A stretch of DNA of 64,000 nucleotides from Victivallales bacterium (GTDB lineage Bacteria; Verrucomicrobiota; Lentisphaeria; Oligosphaerales; Oligosphaeraceae), in contig JAFZIJ010000179.1 in the NCBI GenBank assembly GCA_017554445.1, positions 1-64,000 of the forward strand, given 5' to 3'. A program made the position numbers and the translations under genes. The notes below the pieces were generated by a model, which saw only the letters and a list, made by a program, of their open reading frames with translations, ran no database searches and had not been told where the DNA came from. Shown here piece by piece: positions 25,154-33,832 of this stretch; the stretch's first letter is position 1, and each line of letters starts with the position of its first letter.

Positions 25154-27540
25154 TGAATTTCCAGCAGCAGCACGTCTTCTGGATCAAGCGTGATATTCAA
25201 TGCGTTGTTTTCCGCCGTGTAGGTCTTGCCGGTGACGCGATCGATGGCGGATTTGCATGGGATTTCGATGGTTACGGAAGACGTAATCGGTTTGTCCGTC
25301 GCGTTGAAAATGGTGAAGTAGCGGTCGCCGAACTGTTCAAGCCAGAGGTTGGTGTCGGCGGCATGGGCCATCGTTTCGGGACGCCAGCCGGCTTCGCCGA
25401 CGAGTTTGCAGAGCGGGACATATTTCTTGAAGAGGTCGCGATCGCGGTTGTAGAGGGCGGGATTCTTGAAGTAATGCTTCGTGGAGGCGTCCGCGCTGAA
25501 GAAGCTCGGGTAGAAGCCGTAGAACATCGTGCGTTTCATGTAACGTTCGACCATGTCGTGGGTGAAATACTCGAAATTCGTGTTCTGGAGGAAGCAATAC
25601 GGCTTGCCGCCGCAGAGGGCGCGGCGTGAAAGCAGGTCGGTATCCGCTGGTGGCCGCCATTTCCGACCGTAGTTCCAGTTGTTCTCCGTACCAAGATAGT
25701 CGAGCAGGGGGGCGAGATACCAGATGTTATGCGGCGTGGAGTTGGCCATCATCAGCCTGCCCATGCCATGCATGTCGCGTTCGATGGCGCGGACATATTC
25801 ATAGGAGATAAGGCCGCGGAAGACGCAGGGCTTCAACGTGCGCGAATCGTAGGTCAGCGGCGTCTGCGCGGCGGCGAAATGCTCGCGGTTGAAGTCCATG
25901 ATATCCGTGACATAGCCTTCGCTGGAATCGATGTATTCACCGTCCAGAACGAATTTCGCCTCTGGCCCGTAGAGGCGTTTCTTGATGTCGTCGTTCCATT
26001 TGACGTTGAAGTCCGTGAATTCGCCTTTGATGCCGGGCATGGAGTTCATGCTCCAGACGGCGCCGTTGCACCATGGCTCATTGCGGATGCGGGCGACAGG
26101 CTTGCCGTATTTGTCGTGATAAATGCTACTTGCGAATGCTTTCGCTTCGAGTGGCTTGCCGACTTCCGCAAGACGTGCGGCTTCCGCAGTGGCGTTTTCG
26201 AACGTCTTGTCCATTTCCTTCGGCATGTGCATCCACCATGTCATCGGCTCCGTGTAGCGGAACGTCAGAATGTCGTGGTCATCGTCCCATTTTGTTTCCG
26301 TCGTGCCTTCTTTCACGGCGAAACCGAAATCTTCAAAGCCTTCGACTTCGCTGATGTTGGCGAACGCCATCCAGAGGCCCTGTTTTTTAATGCGGACTTT
26401 AAATGCATCAGGATAAACGGAATAGAGCTTTGCATACGCGCTGCGAAGCCCCTTCTTGTTGTTGAAGTTGAATTGGAACACCTTGACTTTTGCCGTATTT
26501 TTTTCCGGCGTGAGGGCGATGTCAAAGGCGACGAACAGTTCATCCGTTTCGGCGTTGAAGACGGCACGGCCATGGGCAGGCGTGTCTAGATCCATGCCGA
26601 TAGCATGGCCTGTAATACCGTCGCCAACGGCGGCGATGGGTTGGGTGCCGTTATGGCCCATGCCGCAGCCTGTGTTGCTGGCGAACATGTATTCGCCGGA
26701 AGTCGATGGTTTCGGCTGGCGGGCAAAGGATAGCCACTGCCAGGTACCTGCCGGGAGTCTAAAGACATACGCCAGATGCAGAATCCGATCTTCTTTCAAA
26801 TTGGGAACGGTAAGTTCGGCGGTTTTGAATCGGGCAAAGTTGTCGTAGGATGTTTCCAGCTTGAAATCAATTCCCAAGACATTGCTAGTGGCAAAGGCAT
26901 TGCCGCCTTCGTAAACTGTTACAAAAGGTGTGTTCTGCTTGACATCGCGGATAATCCAACCATCCATATTTAAATAAGGTTTTTGGTTGATGACAGCTGT
27001 GCCGTCAAAACTGGCGCCGTTGGCATTGAAAGGCGCCTGGTAGAATTTCAGATTGCGGAACCACACCTTTCCCGTGTGATTGCGGAAGAGCAACCAGCAA
27101 TGGATGGATTCGATGGGCTTGGCCGGCATGAAGATGACTTCCTTTTCCTCCCAGTCATGCGTCCCTTGCGTGAAGGCAGATTTGACGCCCCATTCGTTCG
27201 TACCGTCCGCATAGCTGATGTCCAGATAAAGGGAGTAATTGGATTCATCCCCTCTCGAAGCGTTTTCCGCCTTGCTTTCGGCAGTGACGCGGATGGCCAG
27301 AGGGCGCTTCTGGTTGAGGACGATGATCTTGCCGAGGCCGCGGCGGAGCTTGGCATCATTGCCGTTGTCACAGACAAAGCCTTCATTGGTCGCGACATAG
27401 CCATCCTCCCACGCGCGCCATTCGATGTTCTCAATTGGCACAGGTTTGAGGTCGTCCTGTGAGTTGAGCACCTTTTTGACAACGACCGCATGGAGTGATG
27501 GCAGCATGAGCAAGGCAATGATCGGTAGAATGTGTTTCAT
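25150..27540 (-). CDS. Large secreted hydrolase-like protein of unknown family
   Basis: A 796-residue protein with a signal peptide (MKHILPIIALLMLPSLHA). The first ~400 residues are beta-rich with sandwich-like blocks (YSLYLDISYADGTNEWG, GKVWFRNLKFYQAPF). The second half looks like an alpha/beta barrel (FVLDGEYIDSSEGYVTDIMDFNREHF, DTNLWLEQFGDRYFTIFNATDKPI) and a short C-terminal sandwich ends it. Acidic pairs DGEYIDSSEG would suit a glycosidase active site. I do not recognise a named family. The start at 27540 follows AAGGAG; an in-frame upstream codon at 27588 lies within the preceding gene. It forms an operon with the glycyl radical enzyme 44 bases upstream. Confidence 0.6.
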   Translation of the reverse strand: MKHILPIIALLMLPSLHAVVVKKVLNSQDDLKPVPIENIEWRAWEDGYVATNEGFVCDNGNDAKLRRGLGKIIVLNQKRPLAIRVTAESKAENASRGDESNYSLYLDISYADGTNEWGVKSAFTQGTHDWEEKEVIFMPAKPIESIHCWLLFRNHTGKVWFRNLKFYQAPFNANGASFDGTAVINQKPYLNMDGWIIRDVKQNTPFVTVYEGGNAFATSNVLGIDFKLETSYDNFARFKTAELTVPNLKEDRILHLAYVFRLPAGTWQWLSFARQPKPSTSGEYMFASNTGCGMGHNGTQPIAAVGDGITGHAIGMDLDTPAHGRAVFNAETDELFVAFDIALTPEKNTAKVKVFQFNFNNKKGLRSAYAKLYSVYPDAFKVRIKKQGLWMAFANISEVEGFEDFGFAVKEGTTETKWDDDHDILTFRYTEPMTWWMHMPKEMDKTFENATAEAARLAEVGKPLEAKAFASSIYHDKYGKPVARIRNEPWCNGAVWSMNSMPGIKGEFTDFNVKWNDDIKKRLYGPEAKFVLDGEYIDSSEGYVTDIMDFNREHFAAAQTPLTYDSRTLKPCVFRGLISYEYVRAIERDMHGMGRLMMANSTPHNIWYLAPLLDYLGTENNWNYGRKWRPPADTDLLSRRALCGGKPYCFLQNTNFEYFTHDMVERYMKRTMFYGFYPSFFSADASTKHYFKNPALYNRDRDLFKKYVPLCKLVGEAGWRPETMAHAADTNLWLEQFGDRYFTIFNATDKPITSSVTIEIPCKSAIDRVTGKTYTAENNALNITLDPEDVLLLEIQ

Positions 27541-27584
27541 CTTTCTTAACTCCTTGATTTTTAATATCTTGAAAAAATGAGTTG

Positions 27585-29453
27585 TCAACAGCAGTGTTCG
27601 GTTCGCTTCAGGATTTCCGCTTGGAGCGTGCGGTCGAGCCGTGTGTAGTATTCGCTGAAGCCGCCGATTCTCACCATGAGATTCGGATAGTCTTCAGGCT
27701 TTTCATACGCCTTTTGGAGCGTCTCCTGATCGGCAATGGTCACTTGGATCTGCATGCCGCCGCGTTTGAAGAAGGTGGTAATCAACGACTTGACGATAGC
27801 GCGTTTTTCTGGCGTCTTCAACATGTCAACATTCAGCCGCAGATTGAAGATCAACGTACCGAGGCCGCATTTCGGCGGGATGGACAGAACGGAATTGATG
27901 AGCGATGTCGGCCCTTTCATGTCGGTGCCCTGATAGGCTCCGGACGAATCGGCCAACGGTGCGCCGTCTGTCGGTCGTCCAGCCGTGGCTGGAACGTATC
28001 GGCCGAAGGCCGCGTAGGTCGTCAGCAGGATGACGCTCGGAAGGCACCATCCATATGTGCGTTGTGATGTAATTTCTTTGAAGACAAAGTCATACAGCTC
28101 ATGGGCGATGGCGTTGACTTCTGGATTGTCGTTGCCGAACATCCCCTTGATGCCGCGATCCGCCGCGATGGCGTTGATGGTGTCCGTCGCTCCCGCCAAA
28201 TTGATGACGGAGCCGTTGTAACGTGCGCCGCAGTCGCGGAAATCGCGGCCGTTGTCGATGCAGTCATCGACGAACAATGTGCGGATGATGGCGGGATTGT
28301 ATTTCGCCGCGAACTGATGGTTGATGACGACCGCCTCGCAGGCCGTTTTGACGTGGTGTTTCAGCGCCTTCAGGAAGGATTCGTAACTATCTGAATTCCT
28401 GTATATTTCCAGCAGATTCAGACCTGCGTCGATGGAGCCGACCAGCGACCGTCCTTCGAACATCGTCTCCGTGCAGCCGCCCATCGCGTAGTGCTCCAAA
28501 TCGTCTGGTCTGACATCCGTGAGCTGTGGCAGCATTTCCTTGTAAATAGCGTCGTTGTAAAGAGATGGTGTGGGATTATGGGCCTCCCATGCGTCAAAAA
28601 TGGTCTGCCATGTCTCGTCGCTGGTGTTTTCGTCGATGCGGATGCCTGTATTCGGCCGGCGGATGCCGTTCTGCGCCTTGATGCAAAGCATCGTGAAATC
28701 ATGATGTTCGGGCTTGTCCGCCAGATACATATGCCAGGCGGTGTTGATGTCGGTCAGCGTCCAGAATTCCCGCAGGGCATCGTAGGCTTCTGGTTCGCCG
28801 TGGTAGTATTTGCCGAGGACGTTGTCGAGACGGCCAAGGGAATCGCAACCATCGAGATACCAAATGGCTACGATGGAAACCAACGCTTCCTGGAACGTCT
28901 TGGCGGGATGGTTGGGAACACGCCCCAACAGGCCTGGACAGCGATTGAAAAAGGCGATCAACGCATCCATGACCTGCTTCAATGGACGGTGGAAGTCGTT
29001 GTCTGGCTTGGCGTCCAATCTTTTTTTGTAACCTAGCAGGCCTTCTTCCAAAACACGTTCATAGTTTGGAACGCAATGAATCCAGCCGTTGCCGCCGATG
29101 GCGTAACGTGGCGGCACAAGACGCATGACGGTGAAGAAGATTTCATTGACGGCGCGTTCCAGGAGCGTTCTGTCAAACGGTGTCATGTCCTGTACAGCTT
29201 TGTTCAATTCTGCACGATTGACGGAAAAACCGCAATTGTAGTCGTAATTGACGATTTTATAACGGTTTAATCGCCATAGTGCCTGATACCCCTGCAAACC
29301 GCAGTAGCCTTTGAATTCAGGCGTCGGGGCATGTTCGAAATGCCGCACGATAGCCGTCGCGACACGCGCGTTATACGGGGCGTTTTCGTCTTCGAAAAAG
29401 CCTGCGGCGTAGTATTCGCCCAAATTGTGGAACAGTTCTGCTGTGCGGTTCAT
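27585..29453 (-). CDS. Short glycyl radical enzyme (PFL/glycerol-dehydratase superfamily)
   Basis: A 622-residue protein with both hallmarks of glycyl radical enzymes. The active-site cysteine loop is MGGCTE (Cys327). The C-terminal radical loop is VRIGGFSEYYTRL (Gly598), followed by the usual LQAEILKRTEH tail. GRPTDGAPLADSSG and GTDMKGPTSLINS match the conserved pre-radical region. At 622 residues it is well below the usual 750-850, mostly through a short N-terminal part. No radical-SAM activase is next to it, so activation must come from elsewhere. It is flanked in one operon by a thioesterase and a secreted hydrolase. The substrate is unknown. Confidence 0.85.
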   Translation of the reverse strand: MNRTAELFHNLGEYYAAGFFEDENAPYNARVATAIVRHFEHAPTPEFKGYCGLQGYQALWRLNRYKIVNYDYNCGFSVNRAELNKAVQDMTPFDRTLLERAVNEIFFTVMRLVPPRYAIGGNGWIHCVPNYERVLEEGLLGYKKRLDAKPDNDFHRPLKQVMDALIAFFNRCPGLLGRVPNHPAKTFQEALVSIVAIWYLDGCDSLGRLDNVLGKYYHGEPEAYDALREFWTLTDINTAWHMYLADKPEHHDFTMLCIKAQNGIRRPNTGIRIDENTSDETWQTIFDAWEAHNPTPSLYNDAIYKEMLPQLTDVRPDDLEHYAMGGCTETMFEGRSLVGSIDAGLNLLEIYRNSDSYESFLKALKHHVKTACEAVVINHQFAAKYNPAIIRTLFVDDCIDNGRDFRDCGARYNGSVINLAGATDTINAIAADRGIKGMFGNDNPEVNAIAHELYDFVFKEITSQRTYGWCLPSVILLTTYAAFGRYVPATAGRPTDGAPLADSSGAYQGTDMKGPTSLINSVLSIPPKCGLGTLIFNLRLNVDMLKTPEKRAIVKSLITTFFKRGGMQIQVTIADQETLQKAYEKPEDYPNLMVRIGGFSEYYTRLDRTLQAEILKRTEHCC

Positions 29454-29462
29454 GGGTGGAAT

Positions 29463-29834
29463 TTATGACTGTTGTTTCAAAGCAGGAAGCAACGCCTTGT
29501 TGCCGTTCCCGTCTGTGTTGCAGAAAGTTACGTTTGTGTGGAAAACATCGCGGCGGATGCCCGTCGGCACGCCAAGAGCGGTGACATCGACGGAATAGGT
29601 GACGGATGTGTGACCCATTTTCAGGCGGTTGATGTCGAATGTGATGACGTCGCCGTTCGAGACGCTTTCCGTGAAGGAGACGGAATCCATGGCGCGGGTG
29701 ACGAATCGCGCATCTGGAAATTCCTCCAATGCAGTGATATAGGCATATTCGTCAACCCACAGCAGCATATATCCGCCGAACAGATGGCCGTTGTGGTTCA
29801 GATGTTCCGGGCGTATCAGTGTCTTGAATTGCAT
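29463..29834 (-). CDS. Acyl-CoA thioesterase, hotdog fold (YciA/BACH type)
   Basis: A 123-residue hotdog-fold enzyme. The N-terminal LIRPEHLNHNGHLFGGYMLLWVDEYAY holds the Asn-His and the active-site acidic residue of the acyl-CoA hydrolase family, and VSFTESVSNGDVITF follows. It hydrolyses acyl-CoA thioesters in the cytosol. The start at 29834 follows GAGGAGG at ideal spacing; a longer version from 29858 lacks this. It ends 10 bases before the glycyl radical enzyme gene and probably starts that operon. Confidence 0.85.
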   Translation of the reverse strand: MQFKTLIRPEHLNHNGHLFGGYMLLWVDEYAYITALEEFPDARFVTRAMDSVSFTESVSNGDVITFDINRLKMGHTSVTYSVDVTALGVPTGIRRDVFHTNVTFCNTDGNGNKALLPALKQQS

Positions 29835-29995
29835 CGTGCCTCCTCGGGGGATTTTCAAACTATACCAATATTATGTTATAATTAAGGTTAGCGTCATTTT
29901 CCGAATATGCAAATGGCGCGATGTATTTCAGGAGATTTCCATGTGTATCTTTTGAATTGTTCCCTTTTTGCAATATATTAATAACGCATTGAATG

Positions 29996-30085
29996 AATGC
30001 CGGGGTGCTTCGGACGGATGTCCGCGGCTGAGATCAAACCCGTGAACCTGATCTGAGTAATGTCAGCGTAGGGAGACATGCGCAT
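29996..30085 (+). promoter_or_regulatory. TPP riboswitch (THI element) upstream of thiC
   Basis: The conserved core is clear: CGGGGTGC, GGCTGAGATCAAACCCGTGA, ACCTGATCTGAGTAATGTCA and GCGTAGGGA. It lies ~60 bases before thiC and should bind thiamine pyrophosphate to shut thiC expression. The stretch between it and the start could hide the ribosome-binding site AGGAG. Confidence 0.95.
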
Positions 30086-30145
30086 GCCAAGTGAACGATA
30101 TTCCGACATCCTGGCTCCCGTCTTTTTCGTAGGAGCATGTGGAAA

Positions 30146-31456
30146 ATGGAAAAACTGAACCAGATGGAAGCCGCGAAGCGCGGTATCGTCACGGATGAAA
30201 TGATCGCCGTGGCAAAGTTTGAACGCCGTGAAGGCGAATGGATTCGTGAACGTGTCGCCAACGGTCGTATCGTTGTTCCCGCCAACAAGTTGCACACAAG
30301 CCTGAAGCCTATGGGCATCGGCCGTGAACTGAAGACGAAAATCAATGCAAACATCGGAACGTCGCCGACATCCAGTTGCATCGCGCAGGAATTGACGAAG
30401 CTGGACGCCGCTATCTCCTACGGCGCGGACACCGTCATGGATCTTTCGACCGGCGACAATCTGGATCAGACGCGCCGCACGATCATCGCCCATTCCGTCA
30501 TTCCCGTCGGAACCGTGCCGATTTATGAACTGGCTTGCCGTGGTGGCAGCGACGACGCCATCGATTTCTCAAAGGAATCTATTCTGTCCGTCATCCGCGA
30601 CCAAGCAGAGCAGGGCGTGGATTACATGACGATGCATTGCGGCATCCGTCCGTCCATGCTTCCCGCCGCCCGTGCGCGCAAGTTGCGCATCGTTTCGCGC
30701 GGCGGAGCGCTCATCGCACGGTATATGGCAAAGACCGGAAACGACAATCCGTTCTTTGAATATTTCGACGATATTCTGGAAATCTGCCGTCAGTACGATG
30801 TGACGATTTCGCTTGGCGACGGCCTCCGTCCGGGCTGTCTGGCGGATGCGTCTGACCGTGCGCAATTCGCTGAATTAGCGCAACTTGGTGAACTGGCCCG
30901 TCGTTGCCGTGACGCCAATGTGCAGGTCATGATCGAAGGCCCTGGCCATATTCCGCTGGATGAAGTCGAGATGAATATGAAGCTTGAACAGTTGTGGTGC
31001 GACGATGCGCCGTTCTACGTTCTCGGCCCTGTGACGATGGACTGCGCTCCGGGCTACGACCATATCACGAGCGCCATCGGCGCGGCCGTCGGAGCATGGC
31101 ATGGCGCCGCCATGTTATGCTATGTCACGCCGAAGGAACATATTGGCCTGCCGAACGCCGAAGACGTCCATCAAGGCGTCATTGCCTACAAGATTGCAGC
31201 GCATGTGGCGGATATCGCAAAGCATATTCCGGGCGCCATGGAGCAGGACAATGCGATTTCGGATGCCCGCGCGGATTTCGACTGGGAACGTCAGTTCGAT
31301 TTGGCGTTGGATCCCGAAAAGGCGCGTGCGATGCGTCAGGAAGCCATCAATGAACGGAATTCGCCCACGCCGTTGCAGGGCAGCCGCAACGGCGAGCATT
31401 TTTGCTCCATGTGCGGAGCAAAATTCTGCTCCATCCGCGTCAGCAAGGAGATTTGA
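30146..31456 (+). CDS. thiC: Phosphomethylpyrimidine synthase ThiC
   Basis: A ~436-residue radical-SAM enzyme that turns aminoimidazole ribotide into HMP-phosphate for thiamine synthesis. The C-terminal iron-sulfur motif CSMCGAKFC (CX2CX4C) is intact. [40 protein letters not shown] and [14 protein letters not shown] are classic ThiC blocks. It is the short form lacking the long N-terminal domain of enterobacterial ThiC. The ATG at 30146 lies 10 bases after AGGAG; the one at 30137 is too close. It is governed by the TPP riboswitch. Confidence 0.97.
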   Translation: MEKLNQMEAAKRGIVTDEMIAVAKFERREGEWIRERVANGRIVVPANKLHTSLKPMGIGRELKTKINANIGTSPTSSCIAQELTKLDAAISYGADTVMDLSTGDNLDQTRRTIIAHSVIPVGTVPIYELACRGGSDDAIDFSKESILSVIRDQAEQGVDYMTMHCGIRPSMLPAARARKLRIVSRGGALIARYMAKTGNDNPFFEYFDDILEICRQYDVTISLGDGLRPGCLADASDRAQFAELAQLGELARRCRDANVQVMIEGPGHIPLDEVEMNMKLEQLWCDDAPFYVLGPVTMDCAPGYDHITSAIGAAVGAWHGAAMLCYVTPKEHIGLPNAEDVHQGVIAYKIAAHVADIAKHIPGAMEQDNAISDARADFDWERQFDLALDPEKARAMRQEAINERNSPTPLQGSRNGEHFCSMCGAKFCSIRVSKEI

Positions 31457-31464
31457 TTCGGTAA

Positions 31465-31525
31465 CGAGTGCGTCCCGCCCTTGGCGTGACTGGGGTAGCA
31501 AGGGCGTCCCGCCCTTGGCCACGCA
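31465..31525. repeat. Palindromes with GTCCC loop after thiC
   Basis: GGTAACGAGTGCGTCCCGCC and then CAAGGGCGTCCCGCCCTTG occur after the thiC stop. The second is a perfect palindrome with the GTCCC loop but a different stem (AAGGGC/GCCCTT) from the copies at 3309 or 25129. Confidence 0.8.
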
Positions 31526-31557
31526 ATGCACGAAACATCGCCCAATTTCGTAGGGGA

Positions 31558-31974
31558 TTATAGAAGCAGAACGAACGTTCCCGCGACGATGAGCAGACCG
31601 CCTGCGACGGTCTGCCACGTCAGCGTCTCATGGAGAATGACCGCTGACAGGATAATCGTCAACGGGACGCTCAATTTGTCCAACGGCGCGACTTTGGATG
31701 CTTCTCCAAGTTGCAACGCTCTGAAATAGAAGAGCCAAGACAGTCCCGTGGCGATGCCGGACAACGTGAGATAGATCCATGTCCGGCCATGCAGCCGTTG
31801 CATCTGCCCCGCGACGCCAGTGCCGATGGCGATCCCCCACGCGAAAATCAATATGACCGTTACACGGATGGCTGTCGCGAGATTTGAATTGACATCCTTC
31901 ACGCCGAGCTTCCCGAAAATTGCCGTCAGCGCCGCGAAAACAGCGGACATGATTGCGCAGATTTTCCAGTTCAT
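31558..31974 (-). CDS. EamA-family transporter, single-domain (half-size DMT)
   Basis: A 138-residue membrane protein with five predicted helices, starting MNWKICAIMSAVFAALTAIFGKLG and containing FYFRALQLGEASKVAPLDKLSVPLTIILS, the EamA signature. Most DMT transporters have two such domains; this single-domain type probably works as a dimer to move a small metabolite. The start at 31974 follows GGAGG. Confidence 0.88.
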   Translation of the reverse strand: MNWKICAIMSAVFAALTAIFGKLGVKDVNSNLATAIRVTVILIFAWGIAIGTGVAGQMQRLHGRTWIYLTLSGIATGLSWLFYFRALQLGEASKVAPLDKLSVPLTIILSAVILHETLTWQTVAGGLLIVAGTFVLLL

Positions 31975-32041
31975 ATTATCCTCCAAGAGTAAGACTACGA
32001 ACGGATGCCGATTAGTCGCCAATTTGATTGCAAATTGGTGG

Positions 32042-32257
32042 TCATTGCTCTTTCATTTCCATTTCTTCAAGATATTGCCCGAATATGAACAGTGCCGACT
32101 GACCGTAAAGTCCATTTTCTTCGTCGGCGAGATTTTGAGCCGTAGCGGATTTGTAAAAGTCGGCAAGAGCCTCATCCTCAGATATTTTGAATCGTTTGGC
32201 GATAAGTCGCACGATTTCGGGTATGATGGTGGCGCGAATCAGATGATGTTCACACAT
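32042..32257 (-). CDS. Small DUF3791-like protein, possible antitoxin partner
   Basis: 71 residues starting MCEHHLIRATIIPEIVRLIA. FKISEDEALADFYKSATAQNLADEENGLYGQSALFIFGQYLEE has the FYxSxT...GLYxxSxxyi pattern of DUF3791. The ATG overlaps the stop of the DUF3990-like gene by eight bases, so translation is coupled. A second DUF3791-like gene precedes the DUF3990 gene. The toxin-antitoxin idea comes from this packing and from the ADP-ribosyltransferase-like fold suspected for DUF3990. Confidence 0.65.
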   Translation of the reverse strand: MCEHHLIRATIIPEIVRLIAKRFKISEDEALADFYKSATAQNLADEENGLYGQSALFIFGQYLEEMEMKEQ

Positions 32258-32753
32258 TGGATACCTCATAGCTTCGGATATAGCGGAGTTTCGCGATTGC
32301 CTTGTTTGTGCAAAATGCAAGCTGATTGTTGATGTGCTGAAAGCGCAACCGCTCCAAGGCGTCCTCACGGCGCATGACGCCTTGCACGACATAGGAAATC
32401 GTTTCGCCTACACGGTCATTGGCAATCTTTCCGATTACAAGATCAAAACCATGCCGAAAGTTCGGATTGCTTCTGTTGGCTACAACGAAATCAATCCATT
32501 CGAGTGAAGGTTCAGGGAATCGCCGGACAGATAAATCTTCGCAAGCGGCTTCGTCAAATTCGTATTCACAGACTATTCCCGGGATGTCATGTCCGGCGAT
32601 CCTGCTTCTAAACCGCGCACGTCGTCGCGCCCAGCGTTCCGCCTGGTCACGTATGTCTGTCGTGTAGAAAGCAAAGCCGAAGTCACGTCCCTGGTCGCTT
32701 GTGATAACGACAGGGTGCTCTATGGCCAGTGTGCCGCCATGAAACAGGATCAT
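32250..32753 (-). CDS. DUF3990 protein, ADP-ribosyltransferase-like, possible toxin
   Basis: 167 residues starting MILFHGGTLAIEHPVV. LFHGG, then DFGFAFYTTDIRDQAERWARRRA, VCEYEFDE, SLEWIDFVVANR and DLVIGKIANDRVGETISYV are the DUF3990 signature. The LFHGG, FYTT and late acidic arrangement recalls ADP-ribosyltransferase R/H-S-E elements. It sits between two DUF3791-like genes with ATGA-type overlaps on both sides, a packing typical of toxin-antitoxin units. Enzymatic activity is inferred, not shown. Confidence 0.78.
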   Translation of the reverse strand: MILFHGGTLAIEHPVVITSDQGRDFGFAFYTTDIRDQAERWARRRARFRSRIAGHDIPGIVCEYEFDEAACEDLSVRRFPEPSLEWIDFVVANRSNPNFRHGFDLVIGKIANDRVGETISYVVQGVMRREDALERLRFQHINNQLAFCTNKAIAKLRYIRSYEVSNV

Positions 32754-32953
32754 GATGCGGACTCCTTTCCAAGATATTCGTCAATCATCTGCATCAATGC
32801 CTCCATCCCCATGCCGTGAAGGTCTTCGTAGTCTTCGTCAAGTTCTCGGAGAAGTCCGGACTTTTCGAATTCCGCGTAGACTTCAGGCCCTGTCTTGCCG
32901 GTATGGTTTGCGTAGAACTCTATGCAAAAGATTTTGAATGATGTTTTGCTCAT
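32750..32953 (-). CDS. DUF3791 protein, possible antitoxin
   Basis: 67 residues: MSKTSFKIFCIEFYANHTGK then TGPEVYAEFEKSGLLRELDEDYEDLHGMG, a DUF3791 pattern. It starts after AAGGAAG, overlaps the DUF3990 start by four bases (ATGA) and is the first gene of the three-gene set. Its acid-rich C-terminus would suit an antitoxin that covers a basic toxin. Confidence 0.75.
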   Translation of the reverse strand: MSKTSFKIFCIEFYANHTGKTGPEVYAEFEKSGLLRELDEDYEDLHGMGMEALMQMIDEYLGKESAS

Positions 32954-33079
32954 GGCTTTGCTTCCTTTATATATTATTGTAATATACTCTTGTTTGGGGA
33001 TATTTTCATTTCCAGTGCATGTGTTTTCATGGTTTTTACCCCATCTCCTTTCAATCGTCATTTTTTTTGCGGAAAGCGT

Positions 33080-33130
33080 TTGACACATGGAATTTTTTGA
33101 TTATAGTTAATAGTTGAACATTCATTCAAC
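33080..33130 (+). promoter_or_regulatory. arsR promoter with ArsR-type operator 1
   Basis: A -35 TTGACA (33080-33085) and a -10 TATAGT (33102-33107) are 16 bases apart. Immediately after, GTTGAA-N6-TTCAAC (33113-33130) forms a perfect 6-bp inverted repeat overlapping the expected start site, as in autoregulated ArsR/SmtB genes. Confidence 0.85.
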
Positions 33131-33148
33131 CATTGAGCGAACAACCCC

Positions 33149-33502
33149 ATGGCTACAAGAGCACAACACGACAACGAGACAGTCCACAAGGAGATTGTGG
33201 AAGAAGTCCGCGCCAAGATGTCTCCCAAAGAGGAGTACATCCAGATGGCCGTACTTTTCAAACTGTGCGGTGACGGGACACGCGCGCAGTTGCTCCACGC
33301 TCTGCTGTTTCGTGAATTGTGCGTGTGCGATCTGGCGGAACTGCTCGGCGTGACAAAGTCGGCGGTCTCCCACCAGCTGAAGGCGCTCCGCCTCGCGAAT
33401 CTGATCAAGTTCAGACGGGACGGGCAGAACGTCTATTATTCGCTGGCGGACGACCATGTCCGTGCCATCATCCATACAGGTTTCGACCACATAAAAGACT
33501 AG
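33149..33502 (+). CDS. ArsR/SmtB-family metal-responsive repressor, next to feo operon
   Basis: A 117-residue winged-helix repressor. The HTH is LAELLGVTKSAVSHQLKALRLANLI; the sensor-type ELCVCDLAELLG motif (two Cys in the alpha3/alphaR helix) is the metal site of ArsR/CadC-type proteins. The wing is FRRDGQNVYYSL, and HVRAIIHTGFDHI is near the C-terminus where alpha5 sites occur. It would leave DNA when metal binds. Four copies of the same palindrome lie in front of it and between it and the feo genes, so it probably controls iron uptake. Confidence 0.9.
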   Translation: MATRAQHDNETVHKEIVEEVRAKMSPKEEYIQMAVLFKLCGDGTRAQLLHALLFRELCVCDLAELLGVTKSAVSHQLKALRLANLIKFRRDGQNVYYSLADDHVRAIIHTGFDHIKD

Positions 33503-33520
33503 GAGTGTTATCTTTACAAA

Positions 33521-33550
33521 AGGCGGGCTGCGGCCCGCCTGATGATTTTT
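33521..33550 (+). terminator. Terminator T1 after arsR
   Basis: AGGCGGGC-TGCG-GCCCGCCT, an 8-bp stem, then GATGATTTTT. Similar hairpins T2 and T3 follow, each just before a further operator. Confidence 0.85.
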
Positions 33551-33559
33551 GCCAAATGA

Positions 33560-33590
33560 TTGAATAGTTGTTCAACTAAACATATTCATG
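33560..33590 (+). promoter_or_regulatory. ArsR-type operator 2 with weak promoter
   Basis: TTGAA-TAGTTG-TTCAA(C) at 33560-33576, the same palindrome and six-base spacer as operator 1. TTGAAT can serve as -35 with TATTCA 17 bases later. Confidence 0.75.
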
Positions 33591-33686
33591 GCGGTTAATG
33601 CCATGGAAAAACGTCTGGTTGGACGACTGACACGACATCTGAATCACACCATCATCAACCAACCATTCATGGAGGATTGCTGAACA

Positions 33687-33713
33687 TGCGGGCTTCGGCC
33701 CGCAGAATTTCTT
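33687..33713 (+). terminator. Terminator T2 between operators 2 and 3
   Basis: TGCGGGC-TTCG-GCCCGCA, a 7-bp stem with a UUCG tetraloop, followed by GAATTTCTTT. It closes a ~110-base transcript starting near operator 2. An unconvincing 31-codon frame (33588-33683) lies inside. Confidence 0.8.
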
Positions 33714-33722
33714 TGCCTAAAT

Positions 33723-33740
33723 GTTGAGTATTTGCTCAAC
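33723..33740 (+). promoter_or_regulatory. ArsR-type operator 3
   Basis: GTTGAG-TATTTG-CTCAAC: a perfect 6-bp inverted repeat in which both arms change together (A to G, T to C) compared with the other three copies, keeping the symmetry. A lone half-site GTTGAA follows at about 33752. Confidence 0.85.
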
Positions 33741-33794
33741 TGTGAAATTAGTTGAACCTAAATCATAAATGACGGAGAAATCGTTGACAACGCA

Positions 33795-33823
33795 TGCGGG
33801 TTTCGGCCCGCAAAAATCTTTTT
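33795..33823 (+). terminator. Terminator T3 between operators 3 and 4
   Basis: TGCGGGT-TTCG-GCCCGCA (7 bp with one G-U) followed by AAAATCTTTTT. It closes a second very short transcript, about 60-80 bases, starting near operator 3. Confidence 0.8.
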
Positions 33824-33832
33824 GCCGTATAA

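Noticed and set aside
33588-33683. 31-codon frame between operators 2 and T2 of the feo regulator region
   Set aside because: It has no Shine-Dalgarno and the matching cassette after operator 3 has no equivalent frame. An RNA role is at least as likely.
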